Source: Begonia masoniana
Taxonomy: Eukaryota > Streptophyta > Magnoliopsida > Cucurbitales > Begoniaceae
DNA: 64,000 nt
Reading direction: 5' to 3'
Assembly: GCA_022432975.1 (NCBI GenBank)
Contig: CM039511.1
Coordinates: 20,920,557 to 20,984,556 of the forward strand
Below the pieces are notes generated by a model. The model ran no database searches. It had not been told where the DNA came from and saw nothing but the letters and a program-made list of their open reading frames with translations. Positions 32,369 to 43,669 of this stretch are shown in pieces (within the stretch, counting starts at the first letter, position 1; every line of letters begins with the position of its first letter). The position numbers and the translations under genes were made by a program.

Positions 32369-34226
32369 ATGACTCTTATGTCTCAGCTCGGCGAACATCC
32401 TCTAGGCGATTCCCCTCCGATTTTCCCCAACCAAGGTGAGTTTTGATTAAATTACTTGCTGTTCTAGTGCTTAGGTAGTTGAAGGATTGCCATGTATGGG
32501 TTTTCGAAAGGCTGCGAGTGAGAGGGCGATGTGCGTATTATTTTGTCGTCTAGTGACCGGGCGATGTGCGTATTATTTTGTCGCCTAGTGACCGGGCGAT
32601 GTGCGTATTATTTTGTCGCCTAGTGACCGGGCGATGTGCGTATTATTTTGTCGTCTAGTGACCGGGCGATGTGCGTATTATTTTGTCGTCTAGTGACCGG
32701 GCGATGTGCGTATTATTTTGTCGTCTAGTGACCGGGCGATGTGCGTATTATTTTGTCGCCTAGTGACCGGGCGATGTGCGTATTATTTTGTCGTCTAGTG
32801 ACCGGGCGATGTGCGTATTATTTTGTCGCCTAGTGACCGGGCGATGTGCGTATTATTTTGTCGTCTAGTGACCGGGCGATGTGCGTATTATTTTGTCGCC
32901 TAGTGACCGGGCGATGTGCGTATTATTTTGTCGTCTAGTGACCGGGCGATGTGCGTATTATTTTGTCGTCTAGTGACCGGGCGATGTGCGTATTATTTTG
33001 TCGCCTAGTGACCGGGCGATGTGCGTATTATTTTGTCGTCTAGTGACCGGGCGATGTGCGTATTATTTTGTCGTCTAGTGACCGGGCGATGTGCGTATTA
33101 TTTTGTCGTCTAGTGACCGGGCGATGTGCGTATTATTTTGTCGTCTAGTGACCGGGCGATGTGCGTATTATTTTGTCGTCTAGTGACCGGGCGATGTGCG
33201 TATTATTTTGTCGTCTAGTGACCGGGCGATGTGCGTATTATTTTGTCGCCTAGTGACCGGGCGATGTGCGTATTATTTTGTCGCCTAGTGACCGGGCGAT
33301 GTGCGTATTATTTTGTCGTCTAGTGACCGGGCGATGTGCGTATTATTTTGTCGTCTAGTGACCGGGCGATGTGCGTATTATTTTGTCGCCTAGTGACCGG
33401 GCGATGTGCGTATTATTTTGTCGTCTAGTGACCGGGCGATGTGCGTATTATTTTGTCGCCTAGTGACCGGGCGATGTGCGTATTATTTTGTCGTCTAGTG
33501 CTCAAGTGAGAAGAGATTTGGGTTTGGGGTTTAGTGATGTAACGGGAATGTTTAATCAGTAGGGCCCCAGACCGGCTTCCTTAGATTTCAGGGTAGTTAG
33601 ATAAAGTCTAGTGGGGATCTAATCTATAATCTGTCGATGGTTTTAGGTGAGCAGATTTCTGGAGTAGCATATAGCCGAGTGATTTCCAGGAGACCAGGTA
33701 AGTAAAGTATTGTGTGTGCCCTCGGGCCTACATCACAAAACAGCAGGTTCTTGCATATTTGAGTATTTTCTGTATGTCATGCATCATAAATTTGAAAGAA
33801 AACGAAAATGAATTTTCATGTATCATATGGAAAGGCAAGTTCAGATTGACAGGCATTGGCGGTTAAGGGAACTAATCCACCCCTTAACTGATGAAGAGGA
33901 TTTATAACATTGGGAGAACTGATCCCACTCCCAAGGGAATTGAGGGATCAGAACAGTTATTAAGGGACCTCATCCACCCCTTAATTAATGAAGAGGATGT
34001 AGACATTGGGAGAACTGATCCCACTCCCAAGGGAATCATGGGATCTAATCAGTAAACAAATGATGTACAACCGAGATGAGAAAGTAGAAACTGCATATTT
34101 AGGATTTTGTTTCAGCATATCATTTCATTATTGCCTTACTTACTTAACATTAGGCTAATAGATGAGTTTTGTGATGTAGGTGTTGAGGATACCACAGGTG
34201 AAATTCCTGAGTGCACAGATGGTTAG
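32369..34226 (+). CDS. Hypothetical three-exon 54-residue protein encoded inside LTR C
   Basis: Proposed join 32369-32435, 33647-33697, 34180-34226 (165 nt including TAG). Exon 1 begins ATG (MTLMSQLGEH) and ends in phase 1 at CCAACCAAG. Exon 2 (EQISGVAYSRVISRRP) is open and phase-compatible at both ends, with TAG acceptor and CCAG/GTAAGT donor. Exon 3 adds VEDTTGEIPECTDG and a stop. Related peptides occur in exon 2 of LTR B (EQTPEVAYNQTFSRRP) and LTR D (NQTPEVALNRAFARNP), and an acidic exon-3 tail ends in a stop in all nine copies that include it. Against it: exon 2 in LTRs A, G and I has stops, and D does not join in frame. The exons may be non-coding leader sequence. No known domain is recognised. 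Confidence 0.3.
32524..33500. repeat. 35-bp minisatellite, 28 copies, almost invariant
   Basis: 28 head-to-tail units starting GGGCGATGTGCGTATT, the last missing three bases. Across the array I see only one variable position: CGTCTAG in 18 units and CGCCTAG in 10. It lies within intron 1 of LTR C. Confidence 0.97.
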
Positions 34227-34576
34227 ATGTGGTTGGAGGAGCACATCCATGTCTCGGCTTGGTAAACTGATGAGGCGGGTTAACTGGTGTCGGTAATGGT
34301 TGAGGTTTAATTAATAACGATTTATTCTGAGTATGTCGAGTTTTCAGGACAGCAGAGATTTTTGCATTTCGAATACGTTTTGAGATTTATTAATACTCTG
34401 TTGAGTTTTTTTTTAAATGTTGATTTTTACTAGGCTTAACTAATGCAATGGTTGAGTTGTTTCTGAATGGTCTTGGAGAAGCAAGTAAAATTCCTTTCTG
34501 TAGATAGTGTTGTGTCTGTTTTCTATCGGAAGATGACTTCAGTAAAGTCACCGAATGATGAAATTTTATGTCAATC

Positions 34577-34853
34577 GGGCGATGTGTGTATTATTTTGTC
34601 GTCTAGTGACCGGGCGATGTGCGTATTATTTTGTCGCCTAGTGACCGGGCGATGTGTGTATTATTTTGTCGTCTAGTGACCGGGCGATGTGCGTATTATT
34701 TTGTCGCCTAGTGACCGGGCGATGTGCGTATTATTTTGTCGCCTAGTGACCGGGCGATGTGCGTATTATTTTGTCGTCTAGTGACTGGGCGATGTGCGTA
34801 TTATTTTGTCGTCTAGTGACCGGGCGATGTGTGTATTATTTTGTCGTCTAGTG
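34577..34853. repeat. Second 35-bp array, 8 copies
   Basis: Same unit as 32524-33500, but with extra variants (GTGTG for GTGCG in three units). It ends in the same 20-base flank CTCAAGTGAGAAGAGATTTG found after the first array. It lies downstream of exon 3. Confidence 0.95.
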
Positions 34854-36202
34854 CTCAAGTGAGAAGAGATTTGAAGTGTGTTTATCACCGGGTTATGTTT
34901 TTAATTGCTCACGTGAGGGGCACACGTACACCGGATGATGTCCTCTTATTTCACCGGATGATGTAACGATACGTCGATCGGATGAAGGAGTCATCCGGAT
35001 GATGTCATCGGAAGATGTAGGTAGTTTTTGTCGTTTTGTGACCGGTTGATATAACCGAAGTCTTGTCGTTTGCCACCAGAAGAACCCTTATGTTGTCTGT
35101 TTCAGTCTCTTCCGTTGACTTTTCTCAGCGGATGATTTGCTTGACTCTTATGAACTTCAAGCATTTCACGCCCAGGCCTCCATCTCTTCCGGTCGAATTA
35201 TTTTATAATATTTTAATTAATTATTCAAACACTGCTTTACTCAAAGATTTTTCCGCTGCAAGCTTTTGTGTTTTGTCAAACGTTCAAATCTGATTTCTCA
35301 AATGAAATTTTAAATTTGGTCCGAAATTTCATTAGCTGTGTTCGGGTTTTTAAGTAACAAACCGGGTTCAGACAACTCGGGGCGTTACAGTCGTCTAAAG
35401 TTGTCGTCCAAAATTGGGAGTGTTGAAGTCACGTGGATTGTGACGATAAAGTCACGTGGTCCGTGGACGACAAATTTAAATAAGTCCATGGACGTTGATC
35501 CATGGACGATAAGTCCATGTAACTTGTGAGTAAGTGGTCACGTGGACTGTGACGATAAAGTCACGTGGTCCGTGGACGAAAAATTTAAGTAAGTCCATGA
35601 ACGTTGATCTGTGGACGATAAGTCCATGTAACCCGTGAGTAAGTGGTCACGTGGACTGTGACGATAAAGTCACGTGGTCCGTGGACGACAAATTTAAGTA
35701 AGTCCATGGACGTTGGTCTGTGTACAATGAAACCACTTGAACAGAGAGCGATAACGTTCATCAGTCAGTGGGCGAAAATGTCAAAGTAGTCCGTGGACAA
35801 TTAAGTCGATCGATCTTGTGGACAAGATTATTACCCGGTTTATGTCATCCAACTCTGTGGGTGAGTGTGCTGTCTGATATATGAATGAGTCGAGTTCTGA
35901 GAATTTAAGGGTTTTAATTGGTTGTTCTTTTAAACGTCCACGAGTTTTATTTTAAAAAAAAATACAAGTAGTTGTTCCATGACATAAAATGATCAAGTTT
36001 AAGTTAAGAATATGCCGCGACCTACTAGGGTTGTGACAGTCATGATCTGTCACCCTATGCTCTCATGCATATTTTACCTTTGCCTGGTTTTTACTGTCTC
36101 GGTGAATTTCCCACGCTATCTGAAAAATAGAGATATTCCACATAATGAGTCATTGACCCAGTAAATAAATCTAGCAACTAGAATAGTTAGTCCAAACCAT
36201 AT

Positions 36203-36862
36203 CCACACTATCTAGGCCCATACACCATCATCCACCTATTAATTGATTATTTTGAAATCAACTCAAATCAATTATGTTTTGATTTGAAAGACATGTCATT
36301 TATATAAAAACTGCATGTAGGTTTGTAATTCGAAATCGGTTCAAATCCATCAAACCCCGGTTTAAAACTCATTTCAATGATAATCAATATACTTAACTCA
36401 TTTCAATGATTAAATCAATTATAATGTAATTTCAAGAAAATCTGGCCACACTATCCAAGCCCATACACCATCCTCCATCTATCATTGATTATTTTGAAAT
36501 CAACTTAAATCAATTATATTTTGATTTGAAATACTTGTCATTTATATAAAAAATACATGTAGGTTCATAATGTCGAACTGTTTAAAATCCAACAACCACG
36601 GTTTAAAATTCATTTCAATGATTAAATCAATATAATGTAATTTCAACAAAATCTAGCCACACCATCCAGGCTTATACATCCTCTACCTATCATTGATTAT
36701 TTTCAAATCAATTTAAATCAATTATGTTTTAATTTGAAATCCATGTCATGTATATAAAAATGCATGTAGGTTCGTAATTCGAATCGTTTAAAATCCATCA
36801 ATCACGGTTTAAAACTCATTTCAATGATTAAATCAATATAATGCAATTTCAAAGAAAATATG
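36203..36862. repeat. Three-copy tandem repeat, 205-243 bp unit
   Basis: Copies start CCACACTATC at 36203 and 36446 and CCACACCATCC at 36657. They share AAATCAATTATGTTTT, a CATGTAGGTT word and CATTTCAATGATTAAATC. Copy 1 carries an extra duplication of about 29 bases near its end. Confidence 0.85.
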
Positions 36863-39337
36863 CATTATTTAAATACACGATTTAAAAATCATTCTCCACA
36901 AATAGATAAATCCAATGCATTATAGGAAATATGCTCGATTTAAAATCATCTTTTTTTAAAATATCCAATGTCATTTTTAACATTCAAATTAAAATGAAAA
37001 AAATACAATCCACTCTAAAGTGACTCATATGACCGTAATCCACAACTACAGTTCCCGAAATTTCTCCAGTAGGGCTGTAGAACCTCTCTTATCTTATTCT
37101 TCTCGAGAATTTAGGGATTTTCAACCCAATGAGGATGTTTCGTGTAAGGTGTTAGTGATTTTCTACACCCTAACGCAAGTGCACGTGTCGCTAACAAAGT
37201 AATAGAGTAAATAAAAATCTATTCCACAAGGATATTCTTAACTAAATCTAATTTGCTATAAAATTCTATAAAAATAAAATTGAAAATACTGAAAATGAAT
37301 GAGTGACAAGGAATGATAAAATAAAATTACTCAAAATTAATAAAGACTCAATTTGAAATGAATTAAGAAAATAAATATAGTAAAAGCCTTGGTTAAGGTT
37401 GATTTCTTCATTACATGTAATTTACTATTGATGCTACAGGAATGCTACAACATTTTCTACAGAACAACAAGAATGAATAATTTCTAGGGTTCTATCGAAT
37501 TGCCTTGTTAAATTCGTTTCAGAATTTCTTTTCGACTTTGAAAAGACAAAACTTAATATAAACTTTCTTGTAATCCTATTCTCAATACCAAATAAATTAA
37601 TGTTAGCGACTTTGCAACAATTTTAATTTATTTAATCAGTCATACATTTTACAATTCCTATTTACCTATGATACAATAGAAACATGTGACATCAAATCTG
37701 CCTATCAACACAATTCAAATTAAGCAATAAAAATCATGAGAAATTGTTCGGTGAAAAATACGTAACATTCATAGATCAAAATAAAAACATATAATGAGTA
37801 ATTTCTCTCCTAACCAAGATTAAAAAGATCTAGCCTAAAATCATTATAAAACAATCCAAAGTAAAAATATTCATCAAAAGAAAGAAAATAAAAAGTAGAA
37901 GGCGAGAAGTTGAAATCAAATCTGGACGCATGCAGAATCGCCCTCTAGGTCTTCGTCCCTAGGGTGGCATCCTTCAAGTTCCGTATTCGTCGTGAGTTTT
38001 CGTCCTCCAGTAGTGGTCTCTCTCTTCAGTCTTGCATGAGGGTTTTGACTCCCCTGGTCTTTGTCCCTCCTTGCCTATGGTACGTCTTCTTCCCTCATCT
38101 CCTGCGCCCTCTTTTTTTTCTGTTATTTTTCTCCATATTTTTTATTAATCCACATCATCTCTTTCTTCAATCTAGGAAATTTTTCAATATTTGCTTCTTC
38201 TCTTTTAGTAATTTAAATAATGCAATCAAATCTTCTCTGATTCTGTGGGATCTCCAGCCTCTCTTTGTGGTCATTCGAATAAAGAAATCATATTCTTTTC
38301 TAATAATGTGGTCAAAGATAACAACCAACAATTCAAATTAGTGCTAAATATATAATATATTCGAAAATATGCATAAAAATCATTAATTTCCTAAAATCTT
38401 TCCATACTTAGTAACATATAGAAATTTCTATAATTTTGATCCACATTTTTTATATTCACTTAAATCACACGAGTTTTATTAAATAAAAATAATATAAAAT
38501 AACTCTAATTTAAGAGTTATCCTAAGGCTCCCAATAATTTTCATAGTCATATTCATTACACATGAAGAGACAAGTTCAGTCCAATGTGTTCTATTACCAC
38601 GGCTTCTAACTTCCTCATTCATGAAGAGGCAAGTCCAGTCCAATGGGTTATTATGTTATCACGAATTCCAACTTCTTTCTTCTTAAATGCATGCTTTAAA
38701 ACAGTTATAAAGCAATGATATACATGTTTAAAATGATGCAACTCAACTCATCCATGCAACTGATAATTGAAATCAATATGCTCAATTTAATAAAAATTGT
38801 CGTTTTCGAATTTCTTTGTTTTCATATTTCTTAAAAATCATAAATATACAATTCAATTACTTCACAAAACTGAAATTAAACCATTCAATAAAAATTAAAT
38901 TTAAACAAACTTAACAATTTAATATAAACAATCGGTTTTAAAATTCTTTGTTTTAGCATTTCAATAAAACTGAAAATAAGCGATTTTCACAATTTATTAT
39001 TCGTTTTTCATAAAAACGATATCAAATCCTCACTTCAACATAACCAATCTCAACCAAATCTCAATCAAATCTATCCTATCAAGATCCAAGACAATAATTA
39101 AAATTATCTCTACCTATTAAGGCAATAAAGTCTAATCTAACTATTATAATCGTTAGAGATATTTACCGTATGTTGGTTTCTCTATTTTTCCTCGAAATCT
39201 CTACCGAACTTTAGGATTTTTCTCCCAAAACGTTGCTCTCACTGAGCTGAACAACTTTCCCTAAAGGACGGATCAACGAATCTCACTTTTTCTTTTCCTT
39301 TTCTCCTCATTTCCCCCATGGTTTTCTTCTATGATTT

Positions 39338-39374
<37 letters not shown>

Positions 39375-40059
39375 TCACATAGAAACCACAAAACACTGCC
39401 ACCTTCCTTTTAAAACAGTGCATCATGCTTAATTTACATAAAAACCATATTTTATCTAATAAAAATACAATTTTGCGCCTTTACTTCTTGATTATTTACC
39501 ATCCAACCACACTTAATTAATCCTGAATCATAATTAACTTTAATCTAATCCAAATTGTATTAATTTTAATCTTTTCATAATTAGATTAATTATAATCTAA
39601 TTTTATTAATTTATAAAAATCTAAAATCGTATTAATTTTTATTCTTAAAATTTCAAACCATTACAATATTATTATTATTTTTATTATCGATCATATGGGT
39701 TGCTTCGTAGATGACTATTGTTCACCAACAACCTGGATAACAGGGCTGGATCTTCGGATCACACTTTCCTTGATTCTTCTTTCTGACTCATGAGGTGCTG
39801 TTGGACTCCGGTCGCCGCCTTTTTTGTGTTAGTGCGCTGAAATGGTCCTTGAACAACTCTTCTTTTTCACTAAGATGATTTTCAAGTGAATTGTACGATG
39901 ATAGTCTATTTTCATATAGTCGTCTATATATACAACAAATTAATGTCTCATCAGCGGCCCGTGGGGCCAGTTTTTTGTAAAACATTGAAAATGAGTTTTC
40001 ATAAGACGATGATTTGAAAACTATTTCTTATATCCTCATGTTTTGAAAGAAAAGGTAAA
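36863..40059. other. AT-rich intergenic sequence, no gene recognised
   Basis: Long AT-rich stretch. The open frame at 37964-38341 is low-complexity hydrophobic sequence without homologous features. Two GAAGAGRCAAGTYCAGTCCAATG words lie at about 38562-38645. Probably old repeat DNA. Confidence 0.5.
39342..39371. repeat. (CT)n microsatellite
   Basis: About 15 uninterrupted CT dinucleotides. Confidence 0.95.
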
Positions 40060-40456
40060 AGAAGTTTTACATGCATTTAATGTAGAATTTCTACTGAGTT
40101 AGTCACTCACCCCAACGACCACTTCCTTTTTCCAAGAAAGAACAAGAATAGTGAGTACCTGGAGCTTGAGAGCAGTTCTCTTTATTTCTTTCTGCATTTG
40201 AGTGTTTAGTATTCCCTAGTGAGGACTTATCTTAGTATTGAGTCTGTATAAGATTAAATGTTGGGATTTGATTAGTTAGACCTTATTAACTGCTATTTCT
40301 TTTATCGCATTATTATATCTATAGTCACTATGTGGATCTTGACTTTTGATAAGTCTTCCACGACAAACTAAGCTTTGGACTGGGTGATCGGGTCCTCTCC
40401 GAGGATAGGGTCGACCGACCTAGCATTTCTGTTAGGCCCGCCTCAGGGTCGTGACA
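40060..40456 (+). mobile_element. LTR-like end, family M
   Basis: Ends GCCTCAGGGTCGTGACA. The segment matches 57511-57930 in inverted orientation, including GAGTTAGTCACTCA, CTAGTGAGGACTTA, CACTATGTGGATCTTGACTTTTGAT and the GGTGATCGG region. The start of the LTR could not be placed. Confidence 0.6.
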
Positions 40457-40829
40457 CCTATCTTTCGTTGGTCGTACATTCAAGACTCATATGGTCGGGC
40501 AAGAACAATAGTAGCGGAGAATGAAATTGGATTATATGTTTGTGCATCAATTCGTACTACCTCTTTTAATCACCCAATTTGTTGTTTTTCGGATAAATGG
40601 CTAGTTTGATGTAACAAACAATCAAACTTCATTTGATAATCACACATGCTTCCTAATTATTTCAGCCTGGTTAGATTCTTGAAAAAGTTTTGGTATTTTG
40701 AAATGTCGTAATGTAAATAAAACTCTTATTTAAAAACTTCTCAATTGACACATTCTCGTCGATTTTTGAAATGTTGATACCACAATTGAACACCACCATC
40801 CAAGTAGTAACTTTCCATGAGAAGTTTTT
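40457..40829. other. Unassigned AT-rich spacer
   Basis: No gene or repeat recognised. It ends in the T-run that serves as TSD for solo LTR I. Confidence 0.5.
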
Positions 40830-40894
40830 TGTAACACCCGAATTTTTTGTATCATGTAGTTGTCCCTAAAATTCTTTGTACAAAAGAAACTTAC

Positions 40895-40902
40895 TATAAA
40901 TA
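40895..40902 (+). promoter_or_regulatory. Predicted TATA box of LTR I
   Basis: TATAAATA, 65 bases into the LTR and upstream of exon 1, as in LTR A. Confidence 0.5.
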
Positions 40903-41085
40903 CGATGTATCTTTTCGTGGAATTTGGATGCCAAAATTTTAGAGTTAAAGGGGTAGAACGATCAAAGAGGGAGTTAAAAGATACGAGATTTTAAGTGAAG
41001 ATTTTAAGTGGAGATTTAAATTAAATTGCAAAGCTTCTTCAAGAAGCTAACCCTATCCTTGTAACCAAACAACTCACCCTCCCCT

Positions 41086-41090
<5 letters not shown>

Positions 41091-41128
<38 letters not shown>
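41091..41128. repeat. (CT)n microsatellite
   Basis: Nineteen CT dinucleotides in the predicted leader of LTR I. Confidence 0.95.
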
Positions 41129-41135
<7 letters not shown>

Positions 41136-42944
41136 ACTCTTTCACGTTATCTTCAGCAGACACTCTCCCTCTTCTTTGTTTTTCATTCTCTCTTCTCCTC
41201 TACGAAAAACCAGCAGCAGCTCTCCTCCATTGGCGATTCTTCCACTCTACACACCAAGCTTTCTCCTTAAGTTTAAGGTAAGAAAATTAAGTCTATGATG
41301 TATGCAAGCTTGGATAGGTTTATGTGAATGTTAGTTAGTTTGGAATGGAGTTTTGATTTAGAACTCTGAAAATTCTGAAATTTTTGCTGGTTCTTCTTCT
41401 CTAATTTCATGTTCTACATTGGTTTAAGGGTTTTATAATTGTTTTAGATGAGTTGAAGGGAAACTTATGCATGTTAGAAGGAAATTGGAATTTGGTTAAT
41501 AGGGCATATCGATTTTACATGAAAGCTGCTCTGATTTCTGGTTTTTCTTTTGGAAATAGATGGTTCTATGATAAACTAGACATTATAAGATTTCCGAAAC
41601 ATTTTGAATCGTCGAAAACGAAAAAAAATTAAGAGAGTTACGACTGTTTGAAGTTGAACCAAAATTGTTTGTGAAATCTGGGTTTTGATTGATGTTTATC
41701 GAAATTTCATAAATTGAATTGGTTTAAGCTAGTTGAATTGGATAGTTGATGTTGTTTGAATTTTAGTTATATGGATGTTTGAACGTTTTGAGTAAAGTTT
41801 TAGATTAAACTGGAGTCGTTGAACGTATAGAATTGGTTATTGAAATTGTGATGTATTAATGAGTTTAAAACGCATGTTTAGGTTCTAAACTCCAAGGAAA
41901 ACATCAAGGTTGCTTAAATTTTGACAGACCAAAGGTAAGTTCATATTGCATGTGTTCGACCCTTAAGGCCTACATCATAAAGGTACTAGGATTTATATGC
42001 TTTATGGGGTACACTAATGGGTAGCTAGGATTATAGAATATGTTTTAGGTTAAATATTATTGTTCTACTGAATTGTCTACGTTTACGTTTCGAGAACATG
42101 GCTATCATTATGTTATGTTTTATGCACATTGTATGTTCATGCATCACGTCTTCAAGAAATCATGTAAAATGTTTTATGCACATGTTTTATGTAAGAAAAA
42201 TAAGTAAATGTTAAATGTAATGTACCGGTTAAGTTGTGGGACGGAGAATGACATATGTTTTTGTCCTTCTTTAGGACTTATGTAAAACCGTCCTCGCCAA
42301 GGACATATGTATTTTATCTTTCTCTGGGACTAGACAAAAACACTAACCCATGTCATATATGTTGATCCTACTCCCCTTAATACGCCATTTTAACCAATAT
42401 GTTCACTTAAACCTAAATGTAAAGTATGTACATGTTTTGAAAAGTATCATGCATAACACGAGCATTTTACAGTTTAGATATGATCTTGCTGAGCGTTACA
42501 CTCACTAGTTAAACTTTGTGATGTAGGTACTGATCGTGCAGATGAGGACTTTGAGCCTCAAGCCAGCGACTAGACGCAGTTGGGGGAATGAGCTCATGGG
42601 GGTTTGCTGTGGCAGTCAGGCGACCCTTTTGACCCGTGGATGAAGTTTTAGAGTTTTATGTAAATGTTTTGTAGTCTTTTGAGTAAGATGTTTAGATAAC
42701 TTTGACTTCGGAAAATACTGGAAATGTTTGGAAATTATTTCGTCTAGAAAGATATGTCCAGTATTTAGAGCCCTCCATACGTTTTGTTTTTAAACTTCCG
42801 CTAAGTATTTCAGGTTTTAAATTCGACTAGGTTTTCATGAAAATGATAGTTAAAATGGTGGGAAGTGGATTGAGGGATGTATGAAGTCTTATTAGGGGTT
42901 TAGAATGAAGAAAGATGAAGGAAAAGTGAAGAAGAGGTGAAAAG

Positions 42945-43333
42945 TAGGAAAAAGGCGCGGAATGTGCGGGCTGGGCGTGCGTTGGGCGCACGTGAAGCAG
43001 GTGCATGCGCGCACTCTGGGGCACTATCAATCGGCGCCTGGTGTGATTTAGGTTGGATCGACAGAGAGTTTGCCGATCGATCGTGCGTGAGGGCGCGATC
43101 GATTGGCCGCCTATGTGAATATATGTTCAACACCTGAGAGGGTGCCGATCGATCGTGCCCAAGGTGCGATCGATCGGCTCCCTGCGCGCTCCACCTAGCT
43201 AGTACGTGCACTCGGGGGAGCGATGCGTGCGCGTTGACCGTGTACTGCCTGCACGCCGTAGAGTGCCGTGCGCAAGACGACCGCCGCCGTGCGTGCGATG
43301 ACCGAGCGACGCGTGCGCCAACTGCGCGTGCGT
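42945..43333. repeat. GC-rich island with CGATCGATCG palindromes in LTR I
   Basis: GC-rich GCGTGCG-type sequence with CCGATCGATCGTGC at 43073 and 43145 and GCGATCGAT repeats. Downstream of exon 3, like the islands in LTRs E and F. Confidence 0.8.
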
Positions 43334-43447
43334 CGCATGTGAAGTGATTCCAAAATTTTATTTTTTTTAAATTTTGATTTCTAAACATATCGCACGTGAA
43401 GTGATTCCAAAATTTTATTTTTTTTAAATTTTGATTTCTAAACATAT
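43334..43447. repeat. 57-bp tandem duplication
   Basis: 43334-43390 and 43391-43447, both starting CGCAYGTGAAGTGATTCC, with a single visible difference. Confidence 0.95.
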
Positions 43448-43669
43448 TTCAACCTGATGTTTTATGATACTTTTCAAAGTATTTTACGAACATTTTTCAC
43501 GTATTTTAAAGGGTGTAAAAGCCCCAAAAACCGAGTTAATGTTTTAACGAAAACGATCATAACCTTATTTAGAGTTTTAAATCGTGAAAAATTTTACGTC
43601 AAAAACGTGTCCAAGTCTCGTAAGTCACATCATGTCTCGTGCCGGCCTGAGGAGGGTCGCTGCATTTTT

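Larger units (their letters stand above)
32187..35389 (+). mobile_element. Solo LTR 'C' (3203 bp), TSD GTCGT
   Basis: TGTAGCACCCGG at 32187 and CTCGGGGCGTTACA ending at 35389. Perfect TSD GTCGT at 32182-32186 and 35390-35394. It lies inside the repeat island of the 3' LTR of element A. Exon 1 ends CCAACCAAG at 32435, exon 2 is 33647-33697, acceptor TGATGTAG is at 34172-34179. Stem arms 33727-33741 (CCTACATCACAAAAC) and 34166-34180 are perfectly complementary over 15 nt. Two arrays of a 35-bp repeat enlarge it. Confidence 0.95.
21110..36038 (+). mobile_element. Complete but decayed Ty3/gypsy chromovirus-like element A with two nested solo LTRs
   Basis: TSD GTCAT at 21105-21109 and 36039-36043; 5' LTR, primer-binding site, gag, protease, RT, RNase H, integrase, chromodomain-like end, polypurine tract and 3' LTR in order. 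Removing nested solo LTRs G and C with one TSD copy each leaves an element of about 9.4 kb. The LTRs are about 2.4 kb. Chromodomain-like pol end and long LTRs suggest the Tekay/Del group, which is an inference. The LTR copies are about 96% alike where compared by eye. Many stops in gag-pol make it non-coding. Confidence 0.95.
30440..36038 (+). mobile_element. 3' LTR of element A, split by solo LTR C
   Basis: Starts TGTAACAACC like the 5' LTR and ends GGGTTGTGACA at 36038. Net length without LTR C and one TSD is about 2.39 kb. It carries the same TATA box (30569-30576), exons and stem arms (31150-31158 and 31671-31679) as the 5' copy. Confidence 0.93.
40830..43664 (+). mobile_element. Solo LTR 'I' (2835 bp), TSD TTTTT
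   Basis: TGTAACACCCGAA at 40830 and GAGGAGGGTCGCTGCA ending at 43664; TTTTT on both sides (weak by itself because of low complexity). TATA box at 40895-40902. Exon 1 ends TTTAAG near 41278, exon 2 is 41882-41934, second donor GTAAGT at 41935, acceptor TGATGTAG at 42519-42526. Stem arms 41969-41982 and 42514-42527 pair over 14 nt with one U-G. LTR J at 62301 is a close relative, with an exon 2 of identical length. Confidence 0.85.

Noticed and set aside
32524..33500. CRISPR-like regular direct repeats
   Set aside because: Units are contiguous with no spacers, and the context is a plant LTR; it is a minisatellite.
37964..38341. 125-codon frame with hydrophobic, Phe/Leu-rich protein
   Set aside because: Low-complexity T-rich DNA, no homologous motif, no promoter or splice context.
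42827..43445. 181-codon minus-strand frame rich in Arg/Ala
   Set aside because: Arises from the GC-rich island and the 57-bp duplication of LTR I.
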